Assembly (NCBI GenBank): GCA_946902875.1
Contig: OX336345.1
Location: 15,283,395 to 15,347,394, forward strand
Length of the DNA stretch: 64,000 nt
Reading direction: 5' to 3'
Source of the DNA: Nematopogon swammerdamellus
Taxonomy: Eukaryota; Arthropoda; Insecta; Lepidoptera; Adelidae
Numbering within the stretch: position 1 is the stretch's first letter; each line of letters starts with the position of its first letter. The notes under the pieces are model-generated. The model was not told the origin of the DNA. It was given only the letters and a program-made list of their open reading frames with translations, and searched no databases. The translations under genes and the position numbers were made by a program. This document shows positions 40,065 through 51,448 of the stretch, piece after piece.

Positions 40065-42204
40065 AATAAAATTTAGTAATATACATATAAGTAAATGAAT
40101 AAAATAGAATAGAATATAAATATCCTTTGTTGCTTTACAATTACAATATTAATTTGAAAATAAAAACATTTACTCATAATAGGAGTGTGGTATGTCCATG
40201 AAAAAGTCGTAAATATCTTTCATTATTGCATTAAAATAAAATCTGCAGGAAATCGTACAGAAAATAACGCTTCTAAACTGGCAATGGATTTTACTACTTT
40301 TCTTGATACAATTCCAAGTTCGTTTCACGCAGTTTCTATAAATTTTTCAAACAAATTATGAATTATCCGATAAACTGATGTTTTGAATGTTATGTATAGT
40401 ATGTATAGTAAACATTTAAATTAAATTAAATTAAAATTTAAAACTTTTTAAAATTCAAATTAAGTTATAAAATGTATTAACTAATAGTAATAAGAAGAGA
40501 TATAATCACTAAGTAAATATCTAATTTGTAATTCCAAAACAAAAGCCTAAATAAATGTTTAAAACACATTTTCAGTCGCCCATTTTCATTACGGCATGAA
40601 AACCTATTCTTTTAGGTATCCTACAAAGTTTTCGTCTGAGCGTAGATACGAAGTAGGTACGACGCTCCTGTCCTATGCGTAAGCGGGAAATAGTCACAGA
40701 TTATATTACCAATATATGTCTGGGGCAGATGCGACACTGCCACTATGACTGGCAGCTCGTATAGAATGAGTGACGTCAGAGGGGGCTCAAGACAAAACAG
40801 CCAATCACTGCTGTTAAAAAGCTGACCAATAAGAGGGAAGGATTAGTGAGGTGCAATAATTTGAACGAAAATTATCGATACACTAGGGATGCACGTACTA
40901 TCGATGTTCCCTCTTTATATACATACTAATCCCTGTGAAACAAATATAATTGTGAACAGTGTGTTTTTTATGACGAAATAAACAAACGAAATTAAACTAA
41001 ACTATAGAAAAGCTGTTATTTGTTTTGCGTGATTTTTCAATTTTCGATTTTATTCAAGCGAAAATTGAAAATTCACGCCCAGTGCATCTTCAGGTTGTTG
41101 GATGTAGATATTTAGACTCGTAAAACAGGACTTTCCAAAAACAATCAAGCAAGTACTAAATATCTACATAAAAATAAAACTTGTACGTTTTCACAATATA
41201 TATATATATTAAAATATTACAAATCATATCAGATTCTTGCTCAGATAATTTTTCACACTAAAGAGCATAAAATGATACACTTTTATATGAGACAGAGTAC
41301 ATTCAGAGTACATTACATACAGAGTCCGGACGCTGTAGACGGATTCCACCCTTCTTGCTGATGCAACCGGGCACACAGCACTATCTTATTATTTACTGTT
41401 ATTACTTACTATCTTATTATTTAGCAGCCTTATTATTTACTTCACACAGCGAAAAAATAAAAAAACACCTAAGTGTAAGTATTGTGATTGCTAGCGCGCA
41501 CCAAAATCACAGGCCGAAAGAAAAGAACGAACGTAAAATCTTGGAGAGACGCGCGCGACGCGCGGCGCGCGACGCCGCCGACGACCGCCGCGCCGCCGGT
41601 AGGTATATATTTAGCTGCTTGTGGTGGATAAAATAATATGATGCTCGTAAAATAATATTTATTATATTTTTGTATATTAGGAAGATTGACAAGTCTACAA
41701 GACTATAAACAAAGTTGTCAAAATTTATATTTTAAATCTGTTATAATATCTAGTGGCCAGCACCGCCACTTAGATCTATGTCTAATTGACAGCGGAATGT
41801 GATTGGTCGGTTTATCATGTCATGAGCCCATAAGATGGCCGACTTCTATATTGAATGTGTTGCTGTAAGGAGCTGTCACCCCCGTGGAAATGGTATCGAA
41901 ACCCTAGTGTGAATAATGTTAATTTTTTTTTTTTTTGAAATTTTTAAATTACCGCCCTAAAATCACCACCGTCAGAAATGCCAGCGACGTAATTTATTAA
42001 TGATACCACTACGGTGTAAAGAAAATAGTGTTAGCTCGGTCACACGTTTCCAGTACTTGGTAGTATGTACGTCTAGAATGAGTGGAACCGAGGTCACTGC
42101 TATAATAAAAATTAATGTGCAATATTTTATAGTAAATCTCTCACCTCAATGAAATTGTTGAGTGAATAAGTTTTTGCTTCCCTTTCACACGGCTCAAGAA
42201 TAAT
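40065..42204. other. Intergenic; one weak exon-like GC patch
   Basis: At about 41507-41600 a GC-rich run encodes a basic stretch (PKEKNERKILERRARRAARD) and ends GCCGCCG|GTAGGT, which resembles a splice donor. No convincing acceptor or partner exon was found, so it is only a candidate. The remainder is AT-rich with a (TA)n patch near 41200. Confidence 0.3.
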
Positions 42205-42445
42205 TAGGGTTGCCAGATGATCCGGAAAAAATCGAACTATTTACAGCAAGCACGCGCAGCTGGCAACCGCAGCGCGCCAAATCTGCATAGATTTCATTTT
42301 ACGAAACAGTAAATCAATTCGTGTTACAAATGGATTTTATAAAATACCGAACCACTCATACTTCGGTATTTTGGTCAAGCCGATCACCGAATACGGGGCT
42401 GGAATACTTAACAGTTCGGTAAAAACTGAACATCTGGCAAGCCTA
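42205..42445. mobile_element. Small inverted-repeat element flanked by TA
   Basis: TAGGGTTGCCAGATGATCCG at the left and ..GAACATCTGGCAAGCCTA at the right are inverted with several mismatches. If the outer TA is the target duplication the element is about 237 bp. A related GTTGCCAGATGCTCCG string lies at 46435-46450. Confidence 0.5.
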
Positions 42446-42992
42446 TAGACAATACACAGGTTAGGGTTGGATACTATGAATAGTAATACGAACAATGCCT
42501 AATACAATGAGAATCGGCTTTTACTGAAACAACACACATCCACAAACATCAACTTTACAGGACGGACAAAAAACTGTCTGGTACAAAATTTTCCTAAGAT
42601 GAGTGTTGTCTTCTCAATACACACTAGTCATAGAAAATAAAATACACATTTACTGTGTATTTTGTATTTATTTGAAGCTGGCAATAGAGACCTATTAATT
42701 TTTTTGTAACATGGATGTGTGTTGTTACTAAAAAAAATAGGATGTGTGCCATTTCTGAAAAAAATGGTTTGGATATGTGCTGTTTTTAAAATTTCTGTCA
42801 TACATTATATTTAAAATATATTTTTTTAAATTAAACACCTTTATGATACTATAATGTTTTATTGACATATTATTCAAGGGACACTTTACTTATATTAAAC
42901 AATAACTTTTTATGGCAAATATTGTGATACAGGCATGGTGGAATATCAATAGAAAACTAAATTAAATAAACATAATGAAATATTTTAAAGAT

Positions 42993-43335
42993 CTTTTATG
43001 TAATCCGATATGGGTGGCTGAGTGGCACATGCTCCAACCAGCCAATTTCACCTCCTAAAAGGTAGGTCAGAGACTTCCCTTTAGATTGCTGGCTATACTT
43101 GGACTAGAGGAGAACACAGCCGAGGCTGCTAGGCGGCCATCTTACATCCAGTACGGTGGTATCACCTAGTAAGGGGCAAGGGAAGGAACAGGTGACAGGG
43201 AAGCAGCAGGTGTAGGTAGGTAGGTATGCACGTAAATTTTTTCGTCAGAAAAAACTCATTGGTACACGCCGAGCGGATTCGAACCTCGTACCTCTCGCAT
43301 GAGAAGGCGAAGCCCACCCGCTCGGCCACCCACCT
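42993..43335 (-). mobile_element. SINE family B, full-length but diverged
   Basis: Body from TATGTAATCCGATATGGG and head with GGATTCGAACCTCG (B box on the minus strand) and CTCGGCCACCC (A box side). Two internal deletions relative to 22753-23149 (near 43020 and 43165) shorten it. Confidence 0.85.
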
Positions 43336-44084
43336 TAATTTTCCAGGCTCCATTTTCGTCAATAATAAAAGGCGGAATGTCAGTCTTTCCAAGTGATTTT
43401 TTTGAGAAAAAACACAAAAATTGAGGTGTGTTCTTTCTTAAAAATACGCAAAATTTGACTGCTTACAGTAAATTCTCCAATGCTCGGATTTGTGTGGTTT
43501 CTGCACAGAACATGCGTCTTCGTTAAAAAAACCAGATGGCATAATTAAGTCAATTTCGAAAAAAAATGGCGTGTGTGTTGTTTCTGAAACAACCGATTCG
43601 ATTGCCTTCCTGCCTTGTATGGATTTCATGCAAGATGATGCAAGGATCCATGCCATGAACCATTATGAAGAGGGCACCCACCCACTACAGATAAAGGGAC
43701 CGTACTGCACTGCATGGGGGGGAAGGGACATGCATGTCCAACTTTTGAAAGCTGTCTTGTTTTTTTAATCGTTTGCAAAATACCGGATTACATCGATTCC
43801 CGCTTTTATTTCGTTCAAAAAGGCACGAGAATGCCTATCTTCAGTTTGTGAAAAGAAAACATTTTGCTTTGATTGTACAAAACATCGATATGAATATTTT
43901 GCGTGCAAACGGAAAGCAGCGCATCAGCTGTTACTGTCACATTATGTCATCGCCGTTTTTCACTTTCAGTTAAACTCGCAACGATAACGAGCCGAAATCT
44001 CGTCAAACGAGGCAGAATTTCCAATCAAAAGGTCATCAGGCCCTGATAATGAACATGATTGTATGTAACAAAAATTAACATGTC
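43336..44084. other. Intergenic; a 92-codon frame of unknown meaning
   Basis: The plus-strand frame at 43490-43768 (MCGFCTEHASSLKKPDG...) starts with a C-x2-C and has fairly balanced composition, but no family is recognised and no splice context is evident. It may be a relic of a transposon ORF. Nothing else is seen. Confidence 0.3.
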
Positions 44085-44405
44085 TAACGCTGCTCGGCTT
44101 CGGCCTTGCCCCCAGTTACTTACTTTCTTCGAGAAGGGTTATCCTCTTCCTGAACGCAGCTCGGCCTTCGGCTTCGCCCATAGTTACTTACTGTCTTCGA
44201 GAATGCTTTTCGTCTTCCTGAACGCAGCTCGACCTTCGGCCTCGCCCTTTGTTACTTACTTTCTTCGAGAAGGTTTATAATCTTCCTGAACGCAGCTCGG
44301 CCTTCGGCCTCGCCCTTAGTTACTTACTTTCTTCGAGAAGGTTTATTGTTTATCTTAAGGCAGCTTGACCTTCGGCCTCGCCCATAGTTACTTACTTACT
44401 GTCTT
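44085..44405. repeat. Tandem repeat, ~76-80-bp unit, about four copies
   Basis: Each unit has CTCGGCCTTCGGCCTCGCCC, TTAGTTACTTACTTTCTTCG and AGAAGGTTTAT..CTTCCTGAACGCAG. Units differ by point changes. The GGCCTTCGGCCTCGCCC string is common in lepidopteran repeats, and the array is followed by ACGCGAGCGGAGCCGCGGGC (44413-44432), a LINE-derived tail motif. Confidence 0.85.
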
Positions 44406-44699
44406 CTTTGAAATACGAATTTCACGCGAGCGGAGCCGCGGGCTCAGCTAGTATGTACATAAAAGGATGAAACCATAGTTTCAAGTGGAATCCGAACCAC
44501 AGCCAGCCGAACCACGGTCGTACGGCTACTCATCCAAAGCCTGACTGCACCCTGGTAGAAAATATAATTAGATGAAAGCGAAGCAGTGCCTCAAATGTAT
44601 TTTAAATTGTTTATCGTTACACTTACACGAGTAAACGTTGTTCTTAAACATCGTTCTGTCTGGCCTAATTCTAAGCTTTCATTGAAACTTTAACCAAAT

Positions 44700-45885
44700 A
44701 AAAAAAAAATTGAGTATATTTTACTTGTTCTGTATAGTGGATCAAAGTATAAATGTACATTGTTCTGGTAAGAGCATTCTAGGATCAGTATTTTTCGCGA
44801 AAACCCTCAATAAATATTGCATTTTTCCGTTTCAGGGGAACCACTTATATTAGGAAAAAACATGTAAGAACCAAATAGTCTTATATTTTGGCCTTCTATA
44901 CTAATTCTTTAAAATTTCAACCAAATTTGAAAAATACGGAGTTTGGTAAAATTTACCAATTATAATTTTTTTTATTTTTGTGTATATGTTACCTTTTCTG
45001 TGTAGAGGATCAAAGCCTCGACGTATTTGGTTCTTAATTTTTTTTCGCATAAATAGTTTTCGAGCAAACCCGGAAAAAAGATTTCATTATTTCATAACTT
45101 CGGAACCATTGACATTTGGTAAAATCATATAATAACAAAAGTGCCTTATTTTTTTGCCATCTACATGATTCCATTAAAATTTTACCAAAATTTATGGTTT
45201 TTTTCCGAAAGGCTAATCTTTTCGAGAAAATCTGGAAAACATATTTAATTGTTCTATTCCTTGGGAACCATTTACATTAGCAAAAAGAACGTAAGAACAA
45301 AAGCTCCTTGTATTTCTGACCTCTATAAGCTTTCATTGAATCTTTAACCAAATTCCAAAAACATTTGCGTATATTTTACTTGTTCTGTATAGTGGATCAA
45401 GTATAAATGTACATTGTTCTGGTAATAGCATTCTAGGATCAGCATTTTTCGCGAAAACCCTCAATAAATATTTCATTGTTCCGTTTCAGGGGAACCACTT
45501 ATATTAGGAAAAAACATGTGAGAACCAAATAGTCTTATATTTTGGCCTTCTATACTAATTCTTTAAAATTTCAACCAAATTTGAAAAATACGGAGTTTGG
45601 TAAAATTTACCAATTATAATTTTTTTAATTTTTGTATATATGTTACCTTTTCTGTGTAGAGGATCAAAGCCTCGACGTATTTGGTTCTTAATTTTTTTTT
45701 CTAGCATAAACAGTTTTCGAGCAAACCCGGAAAAAAGATTTCATTATTTAATAATTTCGGAACCATTGACATTTGGTAAAAACATATAATAACAAAAGTG
45801 CCTTATTTTTTTGCCATCTACATGATTCCATTAAAATTTTACCAAATTTATAACTTTTTCCGAAAGGCCAATATTCGGTGCGGCT
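44700..45885. repeat. Direct tandem duplication of a ~655-bp segment
   Basis: 44712-45200 and 45367-45855 match nearly base for base, starting GTATATTTTACTTGTTCTGT, with period about 655 bp. Each copy is itself built of related sub-blocks (for example AACCATTGACATTTGGTAAAA and AACCATTTACATTAGC). No coding frame. Confidence 0.85.
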
Positions 45886-48800
45886 TTTTAAATGGTTCCT
45901 TAGTGCGGCCCTGAAATGACGCTCAAAAACCGATCACTATATGTGACGCCGTCAGCCTTGTTTCTCTTTCCGGTACGATTTTTACAACCACACATGTAAA
46001 TGGCACGTAAAAATTATCGTTCCGTGCCCTCCCTACACGTAGACATTATATTTTAGAAAACTACGATAGACGCGGCTGCGCTCGTCGAGTGTGCGAGCAT
46101 GCGACTGACAGACCGTCAACTCGAGCGAGATCCATCGTTTGGCATGTCAGTAGAAACCGATCGAACGTATTTGATGTGAAATCTATTTACCTATATTGGT
46201 CAATGAATGGGGCCATTGATATAAACAGTTCTTTGCAGTTCCTGAAAAGTAAGTACGGTCATGTGCCCCTTTGTTCTCCCACCTCCTCAATTTTAGAATC
46301 CTACTTACTAAGTTTATTTTTGCACATTATATTTGTACGATGATCTTACTATCTTTTCATTAAAATACTAGATATTTAAACGTTTTGTACTATAAATTCT
46401 TAGTAAGCCTAAATCCAACTCTTTGGAGGCCAGTGTTGCCAGATGCTCCGCTTTTGTTTGTTCAAAATTAGATTTTTAAAATAAAATCATATTTTTTTAC
46501 TTTTCATGTGGCGACACTGTTCGGGGCCTTGTTTTGGGTTTTCTTTCGTTTCGTTCGTTCACCGCATCCGCCATGCGACTGCATAGCTCGCCTTTTTTTC
46601 TAGTAGGCGTCGAGGCATAAAGTGCTGAATGTTGACGAGTGTCACCTTTTCATATAATTACGGCCTAAAGCGGTGGCCGCGTGCACAGCTTCTTCCCTCG
46701 CACGTGCCGCACGACGAGTCTTCCATCAGCTTCGCTCAGCTGACAAGGTGCGTAAATTGTGCTGGCGCCGGGGTTGGCAAAATCGATCGCCAACTCCTCC
46801 CAGATACTTATTAGAACGTTCTATATGACGAACCCTGGGCTCCGCTTTATGCAACACGCTTTCCACAAACGCGAAACGATCGAATAAGGACTAGAGGGCG
46901 TAGAAATTCAATTGGAAATGTCTGACGGGCCAGTCCGTAACATGACACTCAGGCTTTCCCTATAATTTGTTCTTTATTCTCAATATACGACGGCAAGGGG
47001 ATGTTATATGCTGAGAAGAAATCATGTTTGACTTAGGTACAGTAAGTTAATCGATAATAAATAATATACACATATGTAGCTACCTAACTAATTGTTGTGT
47101 GTACTACTTACCTATTTCAGACTATCATGAACTCATATTTGTGAAGAAAACACAATTAACTAGCAAATCATTGCTTACATCTCAAAATTTGCTGCTGTGA
47201 AGTTAGCCGATGAAGCAATTTTCAAATTACTTATTTTACATTTGACGGATGTATGGGAGATATTATTGACAAGGTCGACAAGTCTACTTTTAGAGCTAAT
47301 GCATTTAATAAAAAAAAATAGTGTAGTAATCTAGGCTTTAAAAGACAACCTGTGACAGACAGACAGATGCACGCACAGACACTGACCAATTTTATAAATG
47401 TCCCTGCCAGTTTCGGTGGCTACGGAGCGCTAAAAAGATTAGAGACCCTGCACCGAAACTCTGCCGGTGGAAACTGGATGTGGGGATGGTGGAGTAGAGT
47501 TTAACCTCACTCTGTTCCCAACAGAAGTGCATAATATGCGCGTGATACCATTTCTCTGTCTTTTCACTGCTCCTGACCCATCTTGCGTAATTATGTTTTC
47601 AGGTTATTGTGCTGCATCCAAAGTGGCGGAGCATTGTGCCGACTGGTGCAGCAGAGCCGTGACAATAGGAGACTCAAGTCGCTTCATCTTCTCCAACTTC
47701 ATATCAAACCTGCCACCCATTGTGAGAGACTTTAATTATATGTATAAGTTTTAACCTGTTGCGTTCCAAAGGCCCGCGCCGGCTACGGTCCTTTAATGGA
47801 CACTCGCTTCCGTTGGGCCCAGACCTGTCGTATCGTGTCGAGTTGGATACGAACGCAGCCCGGTGCACAGGAATCAAGCGAGCGTGCGCGCCCTGTGTAC
47901 GACGCCGCGCGTGCTCGGTTAAACTCGGCTCAGCCTAGCTGGCCCGTTTCGTGTTCGTGTCACGCACGACACGAGCCAGCCCGCTGTACACGAGACGGAA
48001 GTTATTATGCCACAAGTGGGCCATGATTTAGCAATGATATTGTATTACCGTGTGGGGCCGGTACTTAAAAAGAATAACCCCACTGCATCTCTACCCGTGC
48101 ATGTCGTAAAAGGCGACTAAGGGATAAGGAAACAAGAAAACAAAAGAGTTTCTTTTGTTTCTTTGACATCTTATTCCTAATTATAGGAAAAATTTTGCGT
48201 TGGGCTGACATTGTATAAGTAAGAAATAAATAAAGAAATCCTAAATTCTTGTAGGTGCGCGCGTGCATAATCACATCAGCATGCCGTCAACACGGTTCGT
48301 GCTTATCGTGTCGACCGGGCGTCGGGCTGGCCTAGCTAGCACGGAAACACGATCGTGCTCGGAACATTTCGGCTTGCACGCACCGTGTTCGGGCTGTACC
48401 CGAAACTGTCGTGCGCGATTTCGTGCCGCAAACCGACACGACAGACACCTCTGGTTGGGCCCCCATGGGCGGCTTGTCATTTCTGCCTCCACTTTCACCC
48501 TTTTTTGCACCCTTTTAGAGACAGCTTTCTTTTACTGACACATTGATGTATATTTGTATGAAGGAATTGTAAATTTTTGGTCAGAAAAAAAATTCCGACA
48601 AAATGTTGAGCTTGTTTTGTTTTTCCTGGAATTAAAACAAAATGTCTGTGCTTGAAATGTGCGTGAAACCTCAGTTGTTGCAAATTGTTTTGTAATTTCA
48701 TTGGCTTTATGTGCCAAAAGAGTTCATTGATCTGGCTTCATTATTTCATGAAATATTTCAGTATTTGTCAGGGTCGGCACTCAATGCCGCGGCACGGCAT

Positions 48801-49254
48801 AAACGCCTGGAAGTCAGCGTTTATCAGCATTTTTAAACCCGATGCAAGCGAAGGGGTGTTTAACTTTAATGTGTGTGTGTGTGTGTAAGGGTGTGTTTGT
48901 GGCATCGTATCTCCCAAATGGATGGACAATTTGGATGCGGTTTTTTTATTAGAAAGCTGGTTTAATCGGGATGGTTCTTAGCTATGTTTGTAATCAAGTA
49001 ATCATTATAACTTTGGAATGCAACAGGTAAAGTTTGTAAATGTACTCTAGATCTGGGATGTTTGACCGTTTGGCCATTGAGGCTGGCCGTGGTTCGGGTT
49101 TAATCCCTCCGGATTGATACCACCGCACTGATCAAAAAGTTCTGAAATTACTAATGGAATCTGGCATATCTCACGATGGTTATACCATAAAGATATTTCT
49201 TAAGGGTCTGAGTAGTGAATGACAATCTTGTATGGAGAGGAGAAAATAATAAAT
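45886..49254. other. Intergenic, with one exon-like patch and LINE-tail fragments
   Basis: At 46640-46748 the plus strand reads LKRWPRAQLLPSHVPHDESS and ISFAQLTR up to AAG|GTGCGT, a good donor; it may be an orphan exon or a transposon piece. 48057-48130 has the CGACTAAGGGATAAGG LINE-tail motif. 48868-49010 repeats the (GT)n element of 15766-15975. 49065-49130 is a decayed SINE-A fragment, as is 44490-44560 on the other strand. Confidence 0.4.
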
Positions 49255-49262
49255 GTCACAAA

Positions 49263-50204
49263 CAGTGGCGGCTGGTGACTTAAGTGACCGGTAGTGCGCT
49301 AAGTACCTACCTCCTTAAATACCAAATTTCCCAACACATTCCCAATGCTATTTTAAGATCGCGACTTCCAAATTGTTAACACGCCTGCGTTGTATTATGT
49401 ACGTGCCTAGTATGAATATTCTCAAGACACTCAATGAGTTGCAAAAAACAAGAAAATAAATCCAAACAAGTTTTTAACTCATTTATAGTACCTTTATGAA
49501 CACACCCATAGACCACAACACTACTGCAGCTTTAAAAAAGAAAACAATAGCAATGTCCCAAAAATACTTAAAAAATGTATAAAAAAAAAAACATTTGAAA
49601 AGTAGGAATTGAACCCGGGATCACCTGATTGTAAAGCCTTACCTTTAACCAACTCTTAGGCAAATATCGGCACCACTTAATTCACAGTATCACGTGACAG
49701 AAAGCACAAAACCTAACCATATCCCATTTTAAATATTCGCGCGCTAACGGGTATGTGAGATCGCATGACAGCGCGCTGACTCTAGGTAGACGGACTCGTG
49801 CAAAAGGAATCGCTCGCGACGTGTCGCACGCGCGGCTATTCACGGTATAGCGTCCTTGTTTGGCGCTCGTGCGCCGCACGCAGAACTCCATTTCGGCCCA
49901 TACTGTTTCTATGAAGTATCTTTTGTCTCACGCGCCAGCGGTGTTTTGCCGATCCCCATACATTCAGATGGGAGACCCGCGTGCGTTTTTCGATTCCGCA
50001 CGGGGCACGGGTTTACTCGCAAAAACGTGCCTTGTGATCTATAAAATAAGGTCGAATTCACATTCGTATTTATTTGGAGTACAAATTTATGGTTTTAATG
50101 TAGGTTTGTTGTATTGTAAGATATTATTTATTTTGATTGAAGTGAAGACTTCTCGTGGTATGGTAGTGCGGCGCACGGGCGCACTTTAGGACCGGCCGCC
50201 AGTG
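49263..50204. mobile_element. Non-autonomous hAT-type element (942 bp) with perfect 8-bp target duplication
   Basis: GTCACAAA flanks it at 49255-49262 and 50205-50212. The left end is CAGTGGCGGCTGGT and the right end ACCGGCCGCCAGTG, a short imperfect inverted repeat typical of hAT. The interior has no transposase; GC-rich patches at 49800-50000 contrast with AT-rich flanks. Confidence 0.88.
49600..49673 (-). repeat. tRNA-like relic inside the hAT element
   Basis: On the minus strand AGTTGGTTAAAGG and a perfect-looking GGTTCAATTCC B box stand about 30 bases apart, as in a tRNA. The acceptor stem does not pair well, so it is not called as a working gene. Confidence 0.4.
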
Positions 50205-50739
50205 GTCACAAATAAAATCTAGAGAGCAAAATCACGTTGGTCAAACTTCAGCCATTTAGATAAAACTACAAACTCAATATATACCTACATTTTTATTCTT
50301 TATAATAATAATTATTTATCACTATGTTGTGAGGCGTGAACAGATAACTCATACCTATATCTGCTGTTTGACACTGAAAGTTAGAAAAAATTATTTTAAT
50401 TTAGTTTTCATCCCAACAGACTGGCCTTCGATCTTTTGACCAAGAGCAACTACACCAACAGACTTAAACGCTATCACATCCTCACACTGGAGGATAGGAC
50501 ATAAATAAGCATGTAGACAACCAGACATACGAGGAGGGTTATCAATGGATAACTCGACTCACACGACGAACATCACACAGAAAATTTGCTTATGGTCCGA
50601 TTGCATACATTCCGATGGCAGATGGTGGAAGCACAAAAAAAAAACCTAGTTTTCTTGGTCATGGATATAGAACTATTATAAGTCTTCGTTCACACACAGA
50701 GGCTTCCATAGTAATTTCCTTCTCGTACGCATAGCATAT

Positions 50740-51055
50740 AACACGCGGTTTAATAACAATTAACGCAGTTTATAAACAAAGGTTTTAGTCTGGAAATAGG
50801 AGTTTTTCGATTAGCTTTAACAACACCGACAGTAGGGTAATAGGCCGGTAAGATGTGACTTTGGTTCGTGGCTTTCCTGGGTTTGCAATCATTCAGATTT
50901 GAGAAACTTTCCATATTTCGGGGAAGTGGGATAGGCGAAGAATGCATGCATGCATTATTAAGTACAGTAATCCCTATTTTGGTATTTCATTTAGTAGTTT
51001 TGGCGTGATGAGATCGAAGCCTGGTGCCTTGTTTTGGTCTAGCCCTTAGATTGCT
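50740..51055 (-). pseudogene. Jockey-type LINE reverse-transcriptase fragment
   Basis: Reading the minus strand with one or two frame breaks gives NQNKAPGFDLITPKLLNEIP, then LSHFPEIWKVSQI, NPGKPRTKVTSYRPITLLSV and LLKLIEKLLF. These are the RT motifs 0-1 of Jockey LINEs (KAPG.D.I, FP..WK.A, PGK....YRPI.LL). The stops show that the copy is dead. It ends about 280 bp before the DCUN1D first exon. Confidence 0.8.
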
Positions 51056-51335
51056 CTCCTCAGTTCCATTGGCGTCACTGGCTTAATTGTAAATCGCTGT
51101 CTATGTAATCCTCCATGTCCTCTGTATTGGGTGTGAGTGAATACACCTTTGAGAATGTGACGAGCATGTATGAATAACATTATGACTGTGGGGGAGGCAT
51201 CATAAATGTGTTGGGCCGTGGCATATGAAGTTCTGTTGTCGGCCTATACCGTTGAGAAATTTCATGAATTTGTCATTATGTATGTATTGTTGGAAGGTGG
51301 GCGGCGGGGGTGGGGATCGAGGGACAGAGCGTGCG

Positions 51336-51448
51336 ATGCCCCGCTGCAGCAAGCGCACGAGGAGCGTGCTCCACGTGCCGGCCGCACCCACCACCTCCTT
51401 GCTGCTGGAGGAAGACTCGCGTCACCACAAGCGCTCGCGCAACACCAG
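51336..51448 (+). CDS. DCUN1D4/5: DCUN1D4/5 first coding exon (copy 1 of the array)
   Basis: ATG followed by [17 protein letters not shown] to RNT, ending in phase 2 at CCAG|GTGAGC. I chose this copy because it is the first and its upstream flank (GGGTGGGGATCGAGGGAC) is unlike that of the others, so it may be the original. Copies at 51488, 51791 and 51942 are equally able to splice to 53141. Confidence 0.75.

Noticed and set aside
46089..46343. 84-codon frame as a gene
   Set aside because: No domain, no splice signals, and it continues into AT-rich sequence.
48880..49010. GT-rich run as a regulatory element
   Set aside because: The same GT run with the same flanks is at 15766-15975, so it belongs to a dispersed repeat.
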